A stretch of DNA of 64,000 nucleotides from DATFDN01 sp035685165 (GTDB lineage: Bacteria; Pseudomonadota; Alphaproteobacteria; Acetobacterales; Acetobacteraceae). Each line of letters begins with the position of its first letter. Positions within the stretch are counted from its first letter, which is position 1. The stretch is taken from contig DASRBI010000019.1 in the NCBI GenBank assembly GCA_035685165.1, positions 1 through 64,000 of the forward strand. The letters run 5' to 3'. The position numbers and the translations under genes were made by a program. Under the pieces are notes generated by a model. It saw only the letters and a program-made list of their open reading frames with translations. It ran no database searches and was not told the DNA's origin. Positions 8,262 to 15,694 of this stretch are shown here, one piece after another.

Positions 8262-10067
8262 CTAGGCGTCCATCTTCAACGCCGCCAGGAACGCCGACTG
8301 CGGGATCTCCACCTTGCCGAACTGGCGCATCCGCTTCTTGCCTTCCTTCTGCTTCTCCAGCAGCTTGCGCTTGCGGGTGATGTCGCCGCCATAGCACTTC
8401 GCCGTCACGTCCTTCGACAGCGCGCTCAGCGTCTCGCGCGCAATGATGCGCCCGCCGATCGCCGCCTGGATCGCGATCTTGAACAACTGGCGCGGGATCA
8501 GCTCCTTCAGCTTGGCGCAGATCGCCCGCCCTCGGCTCTCCGCCGCCGCGCGGTGCGCGATGAAGCTCAGCGCGTCCACCGGCTCGCCATTCACCAGGAT
8601 CGAAATGCGCACCAGATCGCCCGGCGCGTAGCCGTCCATCTGATAGTCGAAGCTCGCATAGCCGCGGCTGACCGACTTCAGCCGGTCGTAAAAATCGAAC
8701 ACCACCTCGTTCAAGGGCAGCCGGTACACCGCCATCGCCCGGTTGCCGACGTAAGTCAGGTCCGCCTGCTCGCCGCGCCGCTCGTTGCAGAGCTGCAAAA
8801 CCGCGCCCAGATAGTCGTCCGGCACCATGATCGTGGCCTTGATCCACGGCTCCTCGATATGGTCGATCACGCTGCCGTCCGGCATGTCGGCCGGGTTGTG
8901 CAGCTCCTGCATCGTGCCGTTGGTGCGATACAGGTGGTACACCACCGACGGCGCGGTCGCGATCAGGTCGAGATCGAATTCACGCGCCAGCCGCTCCTGG
9001 ATGATCTCCAGGTGCAGAAGGCCCAGGAACCCGCAGCGGAAGCCGAAGCCGAGCGCGGCCGAGGTCTCCGGCTCGTAGTGGAAGCTCGCATCGTTCAGTT
9101 GCAGCTTGGCGAGGCTGTCGCGCAACTTCTCGAAATCATCCGAGTCGACCGGATAGAGCCCGCACCACACCACCGGCACCGAAGGCTTGAAGCCGGGCAG
9201 CGGCTCGGCGGCGGGGCGGCGGTCGTCGGTGATGGTGTCGCCGATCCGGCAGTCGGCCACCGTCTTGATGGCGGCCGTCACGTAGCCGATCTCGCCCGGC
9301 CCGAGATCATCCACCGGGACTTGCTTGGGCGAAAACACGCCCACCTGCTCGATCGCGTGCACGGCACCCGTGGACATCATGCGGATCTTCTGCCCGCGCC
9401 GCAGCCGCCCGTCCTTGACGCGCACCAGGATCATCACGCCGAGATACGGGTCGTACCAGCTATCCACGAGCAGCGCCTTGAGCGGCGCCTCGGCGTCGCC
9501 CCGCGGCGGCGGCAGGCGCGTGACCAGCGCCTCCAGCACGCCCTCGATATTCAGCCCGGTCTTGGCGCTGATCTCGATCGCATCGGACGCATCGAGCCCG
9601 ATCACGTCCTCGATCTGCTGCTTCACCCGCTCGGGCTCGGCGGCCGGCAAGTCGATCTTGTTGAGCACCGGCACGATTTCGTGCCCGGCCTCGATCGCCT
9701 GATAGACGTTCGCCAGCGTCTGCGCCTCCACGCCTTGGCTCGCATCGACGACCAGAAGCGAGCCCTCGCAGGCGGCGAGGCTGCGGCTCACCTCGTAGGC
9801 GAAGTCCACGTGGCCGGGCGTGTCCATCAGGTTCAGCTCGTAAACCTGCCCGTCCTTGGCGGGGTAGATCAGCCGCACGGTCTGCGCCTTGATGGTGATG
9901 CCGCGTTCGCGCTCGAGCTCCATGCTGTCGAGCACCTGGTTGGTCATCTCGCGGTCGGACAGGGCGCCAGTGGCCTCGATCAGCCGGTCGGCCAGGGTGG
10001 ACTTGCCGTGGTCGATATGGGCGATGATCGCGAAATTGCGGATATGGTCGAGGGGCGTGTCGGTCAT
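8262..10067 (-). CDS. lepA: Elongation factor 4 (LepA), back-translocating GTPase
   Basis: The 601-residue protein matches the usual LepA length of about 600. LepA is a ribosome-associated GTPase that acts on stalled or mis-translocated ribosomes in the cytoplasm. The G1 motif AHIDHGKST is near the N-terminus, G2 RERGIT and G3 DTPGH follow, and G4 NKID is present. The LepA-specific C-terminal domain ends with CYGGDITRKRKLLEKQKEGKK, a lysine/arginine-rich tail typical of the family. The ATG at 10067 (MTDTPLDHIRNF) fits the family start; a frame opening at 10136 adds 23 residues that look unrelated. Downstream on the same strand is tRNA-Ser. Upstream is a divergent toxin-antitoxin locus. All key motifs are intact. 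Confidence 0.98.
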   Translation of the reverse strand: MTDTPLDHIRNFAIIAHIDHGKSTLADRLIEATGALSDREMTNQVLDSMELERERGITIKAQTVRLIYPAKDGQVYELNLMDTPGHVDFAYEVSRSLAACEGSLLVVDASQGVEAQTLANVYQAIEAGHEIVPVLNKIDLPAAEPERVKQQIEDVIGLDASDAIEISAKTGLNIEGVLEALVTRLPPPRGDAEAPLKALLVDSWYDPYLGVMILVRVKDGRLRRGQKIRMMSTGAVHAIEQVGVFSPKQVPVDDLGPGEIGYVTAAIKTVADCRIGDTITDDRRPAAEPLPGFKPSVPVVWCGLYPVDSDDFEKLRDSLAKLQLNDASFHYEPETSAALGFGFRCGFLGLLHLEIIQERLAREFDLDLIATAPSVVYHLYRTNGTMQELHNPADMPDGSVIDHIEEPWIKATIMVPDDYLGAVLQLCNERRGEQADLTYVGNRAMAVYRLPLNEVVFDFYDRLKSVSRGYASFDYQMDGYAPGDLVRISILVNGEPVDALSFIAHRAAAESRGRAICAKLKELIPRQLFKIAIQAAIGGRIIARETLSALSKDVTAKCYGGDITRKRKLLEKQKEGKKRMRQFGKVEIPQSAFLAALKMDA

Positions 10068-10175
10068 GAACTCGCTCGGGTGGCGCCGGCGCCACGGGGC
10101 GCAGTCGGGCCAGAGATAGGCGGTTTGGCGCGTCATGTCAGCCGATTGCCGGGATTGCAGCGGCGGACCGTGCCG

Positions 10176-10191
10176 ACTACATTCGCGTAGT
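10176..10191. promoter_or_regulatory. Small inverted repeat upstream of antitoxin
   Basis: ACTAC and GTAGT are separated by six bases, centred 27 bp before the antitoxin start codon. Ribbon-helix-helix antitoxins commonly repress their own operon from such a site. Only five base pairs per arm make this a weak call. Confidence 0.3.
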
Positions 10192-10210
10192 ACGCCCGGA
10201 GGCTACGCAG

Positions 10211-10451
10211 ATGGGGGCGCCGATCTCCGTCCGATTGGACGATAATGTCCGCGACGAACTCGCGGCGGTGGCGCGCGCGCGGCATCGGGCTTGCCACGTT
10301 GCTTCGCGAGCTCGCGGCGAAGGCGGCGCATGAGGCATGGCGCGCCCGGGTCCGGGCGGAAAGCGAGGCGGTCGGGCGCTACGTCGCCTCCTCGCCGGAG
10401 GCGCGGGCTTTCTACGCGGATTGGGGAACGCCGACCACCAATGTCGGATGA
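10211..10451 (+). pseudogene. Ribbon-helix-helix antitoxin gene with a frameshift
   Basis: The ATG at 10211 follows GGAGG nine bases upstream and opens a typical antitoxin N-terminus, MGAPISVRLDDNVRDELA, but the frame stops at 10331. The continuation (RGIGLATLLRELAA through FYADWGTPTT) lies in the next frame and ends at 10449-10451. Joining the two gives a convincing antitoxin of about 80 residues. The switch falls in an alternating GC run at 10271-10280, where one more GC pair would restore the frame. This is either a true two-base deletion, a slippage-prone switch or a sequencing error. The stop region overlaps the toxin start by 11 bp, as in normal antitoxin-toxin operons. The encoded protein would bind its own promoter and neutralise the toxin at 10441-10836. 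Confidence 0.75.
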
Positions 10452-10836
10452 GCCGCTGTCACTCGCCGCCGGTCAGATCGTGCTGGCGGACTGGCGCGGC
10501 GATGCGCTTCCCAGGGAGCCAGGCAAGCTGAGGCCGGCGGTGGTCGTCGAGGATGACGCCCTGTTTGGCCCGCATTACCCGAATGCGATCCTGGTTCCCC
10601 TGACCGAGGACACCGGGCTGATCATGCCCTCGCTCGCGGTCGCGATCGAGCCGACCTCGGAGAACGGCTGCCGCAAGCCCTGTTGGGCGGCAGCGCATCT
10701 GCTGGTCGCCACCTCGAAACAGCGGATCCGGCCGACTGCATCGCGCGTCACGGAGGAGCAGCTGTCGCGAATTCGCCGCCGCGTCGCCTCCTGCATCGCC
10801 GCTGAGCCGCGGCGCGTAGCGCCGGAGGAGGCATGA
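10441..10836 (+). CDS. MazF/PemK-like toxin (mRNA interferase)
   Basis: The 131-residue protein begins MSDEPLSLAAGQIVLADW and carries the PemK/MazF N-terminal pattern: a beta-strand with ADW, then GKLRPAVVVEDD and NAILVPLT. MazF-family toxins are SH3-like ribonucleases that cleave mRNA at short sequences. The ATG at 10441 overlaps the end of the antitoxin frame by 11 bp, and the TGA overlaps the ATG of the isochorismatase-like gene as ATGA. The toxin frame itself is intact. A longer in-frame opening at 10291 adds arginine-rich noise and was rejected. Carrying an intact toxin beside a broken antitoxin is unusual, so the toxin may be inactive, poorly translated, or the upstream frameshift may not be real. 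Confidence 0.85.
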   Translation: MSDEPLSLAAGQIVLADWRGDALPREPGKLRPAVVVEDDALFGPHYPNAILVPLTEDTGLIMPSLAVAIEPTSENGCRKPCWAAAHLLVATSKQRIRPTASRVTEEQLSRIRRRVASCIAAEPRRVAPEEA

Positions 10837-11468
10837 GCGACCGCACCCAAGTCCCGCCCGGCCTTACCCGTGACCGGCCGATCCGGCGGGGCCGCGCGGC
10901 GCTGCTGGTGATCGACGTGCAGCACGGCACGGTCGGGCCGGGGACAAAGGAGGCGCAGCCCGCTTTCCATGCGGCGGCGACTGGGCGCGCGATCCCCAAC
11001 ATCGCCCGGCTGCTCGCCGCCTTCCGCGCCGCACGGCTGGAGGTGATCTTCACCGTGATCGAGAACCTCACCGCAGACGGGCGCGACCGCAGCCTCGACT
11101 ACAAGCTCTCCGGCATCTCGGTCGCCAAGGGCTCGTGGGAGGCGCGGATGCCGGACGCGGTCGCGCCGCAGCGCGACGAACTCGTGCTGCCGAAGACCTC
11201 GTCCTCGGTGTTCAACTCCACCGTGCTCGATTATGTGCTGCGGAACATCGGCATAGAGGATGTGTTCGTGACCGGCTTCCTGACCGACCAGTGTGTCGAT
11301 CACGCGATCAAGGACGGCGCGGACCGCGGCTTCTACATGAGCTGCGTGCACGATGCGTGCGCCGCCGAAAGCCCCGCGCGGCATGAGGCGGCGCTCGATT
11401 GCTTCCGCGGCTATTGCCGGATGCTCTCCACCGATGAGGCGCTCCGCTTGGTGGCCGCGGTTCAGTAA
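10833..11468 (+). CDS. Isochorismatase-family cysteine hydrolase
   Basis: The 211-residue protein has the family's Asp-Lys-Cys triad: Asp28 in VIDVQHG, Lys121 in LPKTSSS and Cys154 in TDQCVDHA. Members hydrolyse amides or vinyl ethers, for example ureidoacrylate, N-carbamoyl compounds, nicotinamide or isochorismate. The substrate here cannot be fixed from sequence. The start codon overlaps the toxin stop (ATGA), so it may be translationally coupled to it. At the other end it overlaps the convergent glutamine-synthetase-like gene by 7 bp. Amide hydrolysis beside a glutamine-synthetase-like ligase suggests nitrogen-compound metabolism, but that is inference. The protein is of full family length with no anomaly. 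Confidence 0.92.
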   Translation: MSDRTQVPPGLTRDRPIRRGRAALLVIDVQHGTVGPGTKEAQPAFHAAATGRAIPNIARLLAAFRAARLEVIFTVIENLTADGRDRSLDYKLSGISVAKGSWEARMPDAVAPQRDELVLPKTSSSVFNSTVLDYVLRNIGIEDVFVTGFLTDQCVDHAIKDGADRGFYMSCVHDACAAESPARHEAALDCFRGYCRMLSTDEALRLVAAVQ

Positions 11469-12736
11469 ATCTCGAAATACCGCTCGCAGAGCTCGATGGG
11501 ATCGAGCCCCGCCACATGCGCCACCTCGGACCGCTTGTGGCGCAGATATGCCTCCAGGAACATCGGACCGAACCACTCGCGCACCGCGCCGCTCGCCGCC
11601 ATCCTGTCCAATGCTTCCGGAAGCGACCGCGGCAGGGAAGGCGCGGCCGACCCGGCGGCAGGAAGATGCAGGCTCCGCGCGAGCCCGTCGGCGCCCGCGA
11701 ACAGCACCGCGCCGAGCGCGAGATAGGGGCTGGCGGCGGCGTCGCAGACGCGGAACTCCATGTTGAACTGCCGCGCCGCCTCGGCCGCGTCGGCGGCGGC
11801 GAACACGGGGCAGACGCGCAGCGCCGCGCCCCGGTCCTGGCGCACCATATCGACCGCAGTCGGTGCCCAGCGGTTGGGCGTGAGCCGCAAGTACGAAACC
11901 GGCGAGGGCGCGGTGATCGCGGCGATGGCCGGCAAATGGTGCAGCACGCCGGCGGCGAAGTGTGCCGCCGCCGCGCCGAGCCCGAGCGGGCCGGCCGGGT
12001 CGTGCGTCACGGGGCGGCCTTCCGCGTCCCACAGGCTCAGGTGGATATGCACGCCGTTTCCCACGCCCTCGGGGCGCGGCATCGGCGAAAAGACCGCCCG
12101 ATGGCCGAGCCGGTGCGCCGCCGCCCGCGCCATCTCGCGCGTGATCACCGCGCGGTCGGCGGCGCGCAGCGCCGGGGCGGGCGCGACCGTGACCTCGAAC
12201 TGCCGCGCGCCGTATTCGGCGAGGAACGTATCGGGCTGCACCCCTGCCTCGCGCAGCGCGGCGACGAAGCTCTCGCCGAAGATGCCCTGGCGGCGGAACG
12301 CGCCGAGCGCATAGGCATCGCCCGGCCGGTCCTCGTTGCCTGTGAAAACGAATTCCTGCTCGAAGGCGGCGATCACGCTGAGTCCGCCCGCCGTCGCCAC
12401 GGCGCTTATAGCGCGGCGCAGGAACGCGCGCGGGCAGCACTCCCAGGGAGAGCCGTCGGTGTTGCAGATGTCGCCCAGGAAGAAATGCTCGATCGCCGAG
12501 CCGTCGTTGAAATCGACCCGCACCTCGGCTTCCGGATCTGGCACGATCATCAGATCCCCGCCGGTGCCGAAGGGCGTATCGAGGATCGGCCCGAAGGCGG
12601 TCTGCATCAGGTTGGAATGCGTCCAGCCGACGCCCTTAAGCCGCCGCGCCTCCAGCGCGCGGGCGGGAAACCCCTTGCCGCGCACATGGCCCGCGATGTC
12701 GCAGGTGCCGACGAAGACCAGTTCCTCGCGCAGCAT
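11462..12736 (-). CDS. Glutamine synthetase-like ligase (gamma-glutamyl-amine type)
   Basis: The 424-residue protein belongs to the glutamine synthetase superfamily and is shorter and more diverged than housekeeping GlnA. The catalytic domain shows the metal/glutamate loop EQEFVFTG, the histidine segment GNGVHIHLSLWD and the C-terminal FNMEFRVCDAAASPYL. Relatives such as PuuA and GlnA3-type enzymes join glutamate to putrescine or other amines using ATP. A PuuD-like hydrolase lies at 50746-51468 and a putrescine-type aminotransferase at 39696-41105, so a dispersed polyamine route is possible. The gene is monocistronic on the minus strand, and its 3' end overlaps the isochorismatase-type gene by 7 bp. 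The ATG at 12736 is the first in frame and fits the family start. Substrate specificity is unknown. Confidence 0.88.
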   Translation of the reverse strand: MLREELVFVGTCDIAGHVRGKGFPARALEARRLKGVGWTHSNLMQTAFGPILDTPFGTGGDLMIVPDPEAEVRVDFNDGSAIEHFFLGDICNTDGSPWECCPRAFLRRAISAVATAGGLSVIAAFEQEFVFTGNEDRPGDAYALGAFRRQGIFGESFVAALREAGVQPDTFLAEYGARQFEVTVAPAPALRAADRAVITREMARAAAHRLGHRAVFSPMPRPEGVGNGVHIHLSLWDAEGRPVTHDPAGPLGLGAAAAHFAAGVLHHLPAIAAITAPSPVSYLRLTPNRWAPTAVDMVRQDRGAALRVCPVFAAADAAEAARQFNMEFRVCDAAASPYLALGAVLFAGADGLARSLHLPAAGSAAPSLPRSLPEALDRMAASGAVREWFGPMFLEAYLRHKRSEVAHVAGLDPIELCERYFEIY

Positions 12737-12766
12737 GGCACCCCTCCCGCCTCAAGCGAGGTCAGG

Positions 12767-12955
12767 CTAACGCGGCGGTGGGGATCGGCGCCACGGGCCG
12801 GGAAAACCCGTCCCTCCGAAGGGATCGCTGTGGGAGCCGAGCCGGACCAGCGCCAGCGTGTCTTCATCAGGACGGCAGTGGATCAGCAGAAGATCGGGGC
12901 CAATGTGGCACTCGCCCTAGCCCTCCCATGTGCCCGATAATCCGTGGTCGCGAGC
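12767..12955 (-). pseudogene. YafQ/RelE-like toxin remnant
   Basis: The minus strand, in the frame ending at 12769-12767, encodes RDHGLSGTWEG, a TAG stop at 12919-12917, then GECHIGPDLLLIH and LVRLGSHSDPFG. This is the conserved C-terminal half of YafQ-type ribonuclease toxins, whose usual text is roughly GYRECHI-PDLLLIY. The tyrosine has become the stop and the following arginine is glycine. The N-terminal half is gone. It directly follows, and overlaps in another frame, the DinJ-like antitoxin gene, which is the normal order for this module. It is therefore a dead toxin. Confidence 0.8.
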
Positions 12956-13212
12956 CGACGCCGGGGCGCCTCCGCATTCAGTTCGGCAAACAACGTTTCC
13001 ACCTCGCGCGCACGCTGGCCCTTGCCGAAGCGGAGTTCCTCTATCGCCTGGCGGATTTCGGCACTCAGAACCCGCCGCAACTCGAAGGGAAGCGCGCGCT
13101 CGCCGACGATCCGCACCAGCATCATGCGGATCGCATCGGAAATCGTCAGGCCCGTCGCACGGAGCACGTCGGTCGCCTGCTTTTCGCGGTCGCCGGAAAT
13201 CCGGGCACGCAC
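12883..13212 (-). CDS. RelB/DinJ-family antitoxin, 3' end altered
   Basis: From a GTG at 13212 the frame reads VRARISGDREKQATDVL and then GLTISDAIRMMLVRIV and ALPFE, the hallmark of DinJ/RelB ribbon-helix-helix antitoxins (VRARID, GLTVSDA-RMML, ALPFE). The expected antitoxin ends near residue 85. This frame runs on through sequence that in another frame is the toxin remnant, giving 109 residues and a nonsense-looking tail. That points to a deletion joining the antitoxin 3' end to the middle of the toxin gene. It begins 25 bp after pheT on the same strand, so it could ride on the pheST transcript. DNA binding may persist, but there is no active toxin left for it to neutralise. The upstream part of the open frame to 13311 is shadow. 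Confidence 0.7.
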   Translation of the reverse strand: MRARISGDREKQATDVLRATGLTISDAIRMMLVRIVGERALPFELRRVLSAEIRQAIEELRFGKGQRAREVETLFAELNAEAPRRRLATTDYRAHGRARASATLAPIFC

Positions 13213-13237
13213 AACGTGAGCGAGCCTCGGGCCCGAC

Positions 13238-15691
13238 CTACCGCAGCGCCGCCCCGGTCGCCTTCGCCACCGCCGCCACCACCTTCGCCGCCGCCGCCTC
13301 GATCTCGGCATCCGTCAGCGTCCGCTCGCGCGGCTGGAACGTCACTTCGATCGCGAGCGACTTCTTGTCGGCCGGCACCTTCTCGCCCTGATAGGCATCG
13401 AACAGCACCACTCCTGTAATCAGCGCGCGCTCCGCGCCGCGCGCCGCGCGCAGCAGCGCCTCGGCCGGCACCGCCGCATCGACCAGGAAGGCAAAATCCC
13501 GCCGCACCGGCTGGAACGCGGGCAGGTCGGGCGGGCCGCGCCTGCGGCGCTTCGGCTCGGCGATCGCGTCGAGATAAAGTTCGAACGCCGCCATCGGCCC
13601 GGGCACATCCAAGGCCGCGAGCACCGAAGGGTGCAGCTCGCCAAAGGTGCCGAGCACCGTCTTCGGCCCCTGCCGCACGGTCCCCGAGCGCCCCGGATGA
13701 TAGAACCGAGGCGCTTCCGCGCTGACCGTCAGCGCCTCCATCGGCACCGGCAGGGCGGCGAGCGCGGCATAAAGATCGGTCTTGGCGTCGGTCCAATCCA
13801 CCGGGCGCGCCGGCTCAATCCAGCTTCGCGGCATGCTACCCGCGCGCAAACCGGCGGCGACGTGCCGCTGCCCGTCCGCGGCGAAAGCCGGGCCGATCTC
13901 GAACAGCCCGAGGTCGGGATAGCCGCGTGCCGCGTTGCGCGCCGCGGCGAGCGCGAGTGTGGCCACCGCGCTCGGGCGGAGCTGATCGAGATCGGCGGCG
14001 ATCGGATTGGTGAGCCGCAGCTCGGGCGGCGTGCCGCCGAACAGCCGCGCCGCCTCCTGCGCCATAAAGCTGAATGTCACGCACTCCGCCAAGCCCTGCG
14101 CGGCAAGCGTGCGGCGGGCGAGCGCGGCGCGGGTCTGCGCCGGGGTCAGGGTCGGCAGCGGCACGGGTGCTGCGCGCGGCAGCGAGACGGGCGGCACCGA
14201 GTCGAGGCCGCGCAGGCGCAGCACCTCCTCGATCAGGTCGCACTCGGGCTCGATCACGGCGCAGCCCTCGGCGGCGCGGCGCGCCGCATCGTCCCGCATG
14301 TCACGGCCCTGATCGAGCACGAGCGGCGCGGCGACGTCGTTGCGCCAGGAAGGAACCGCCACGGTCACGCTCTCCGCGTCGCGGCGCTCCACCGCGAAGC
14401 CGAGCCGCTCCAGGCCGGCGACGGCCTCCTCGGCCGGCACCTCGGCACCGCCGAATTGCGCGAGCCGCGCGAAGCGCAGCGTGGCCGAGCGCCGCCAGTC
14501 CGGCGCCGTGCCGGCCGCCACCACAGTGCCGGGCTCGCCGCCGCACAGATCGAGGATCATCGAGGTCGCGTGTTCCAGCGCGGGGGCCATCAGCGCGGTG
14601 TCGATGCCGCGCTCGAAGCGTTGTCGCGCGTCGGACACGATCTGCTGGCGCCGGCCGGTGAGCGCGACGCGCACCGGATCGAACAGCGCGCATTCCACGA
14701 ACACCTCGGTCGTGGTTTCATCGCATCCCGTGCTCTCGCCGCCCATCAGCCCGGCGAGCGAGATGGTGCCCGATGCATCGGCGATGGCGCAGTCCTCGGG
14801 GCCGAGCGTGTAGTCCTTGCCGTTCAGCGCGCGGAAACTCTCGCCAGCGCCGCGGCGCATGATCAACGTGTCCCCGCGCACCTTGCGCGCGTCGAACACA
14901 TGCAGCGGCCGGCCGAGGTCGATCGTGAAGAAGTTGGTGATGTCAACCAGCGCATTGATGGGCCGCAAGCCGATCGAAATCAGCCGCTCGGCAAGCCAGC
15001 GCGGGCTCGGGCTGTTGCGGACGCCGCGCACCGTTCGGCCCAGTACAAAGGGACAGAACTCGGGATAATCGACGCGCCAGCGCAGGCCGCCGTCGAAGGC
15101 GGGCGGCACCTTCGGCGGCGCATATGGCAGCAGCGTGCCGATGCCGGCGGCGGCGAGGTCGCGGGCGATGCCGCGCACCGAGAAGCAGTCGCCGCGATTG
15201 GGCGTGACGGCGACATCGAACAGAGGATCGTCGAGCCCCGCCCAGGCGGCGTAGGACGCGCCGACCGGCGCATCCGCCGGCAGATCGACGATCCCCGTAT
15301 GGTCGTCGCCGAGCCCCATCTCGCGCGAAGAGAGCAGCATCCCCGCGCTGCGCACGCCGCGGATCTCGCCCACCTTCAGCGTGATGCCGGTGCCTGGGAT
15401 GAAGCTGCCCGGGGGCGCGAACACGCTCTTCATGCCGGCGCGCGCGTTCGGTGCGCCGCACACGACCGAGACTGTCCCCTGTCCGGTGTTCACCGTGCAG
15501 ACGCGCAGACGGTCCGCATTCGGGTGCTGCACCGCCTCCGTCACCTCGGCGATCACGAAGCCCCCGAGCGCCGCGCCGCGATTTTCCAGTGACTCGAGCT
15601 CCAGCCCGATGCGGGTCAGCGTCGCGCCGATCTGTTCGGGCGCGGCATCGGTATCGAGATGCGTCCGCAGCCAGGAGAGCGTGAACTTCAT
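13238..15691 (-). CDS. pheT: Phenylalanyl-tRNA synthetase beta chain
   Basis: The 817-residue protein has the full bacterial PheT layout: an N-terminal MKFTLSWLRTHLDT, a tRNA-binding EMAP-like domain (about 40-150), a B3/B4 editing region (about 210-380), B5 domain, catalytic-like core (about 480-690) and a C-terminal ferredoxin-fold anticodon-binding domain (QPVRRDFAFLVD through FQPRERTLTD). With PheS it forms the alpha2beta2 enzyme that charges tRNA-Phe in the cytoplasm, and the B3/B4 domain edits Tyr-tRNA-Phe. It starts 3 bp after the pheS stop, so the two are one operon. A short extra segment before the EPECDLIEEVLRLRG motif is the only oddity. A DinJ-like antitoxin follows after 25 bp. 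Confidence 0.98.
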   Translation of the reverse strand: MKFTLSWLRTHLDTDAAPEQIGATLTRIGLELESLENRGAALGGFVIAEVTEAVQHPNADRLRVCTVNTGQGTVSVVCGAPNARAGMKSVFAPPGSFIPGTGITLKVGEIRGVRSAGMLLSSREMGLGDDHTGIVDLPADAPVGASYAAWAGLDDPLFDVAVTPNRGDCFSVRGIARDLAAAGIGTLLPYAPPKVPPAFDGGLRWRVDYPEFCPFVLGRTVRGVRNSPSPRWLAERLISIGLRPINALVDITNFFTIDLGRPLHVFDARKVRGDTLIMRRGAGESFRALNGKDYTLGPEDCAIADASGTISLAGLMGGESTGCDETTTEVFVECALFDPVRVALTGRRQQIVSDARQRFERGIDTALMAPALEHATSMILDLCGGEPGTVVAAGTAPDWRRSATLRFARLAQFGGAEVPAEEAVAGLERLGFAVERRDAESVTVAVPSWRNDVAAPLVLDQGRDMRDDAARRAAEGCAVIEPECDLIEEVLRLRGLDSVPPVSLPRAAPVPLPTLTPAQTRAALARRTLAAQGLAECVTFSFMAQEAARLFGGTPPELRLTNPIAADLDQLRPSAVATLALAAARNAARGYPDLGLFEIGPAFAADGQRHVAAGLRAGSMPRSWIEPARPVDWTDAKTDLYAALAALPVPMEALTVSAEAPRFYHPGRSGTVRQGPKTVLGTFGELHPSVLAALDVPGPMAAFELYLDAIAEPKRRRRGPPDLPAFQPVRRDFAFLVDAAVPAEALLRAARGAERALITGVVLFDAYQGEKVPADKKSLAIEVTFQPRERTLTDAEIEAAAAKVVAAVAKATGAALR

Positions 15692-15694
15692 CGC

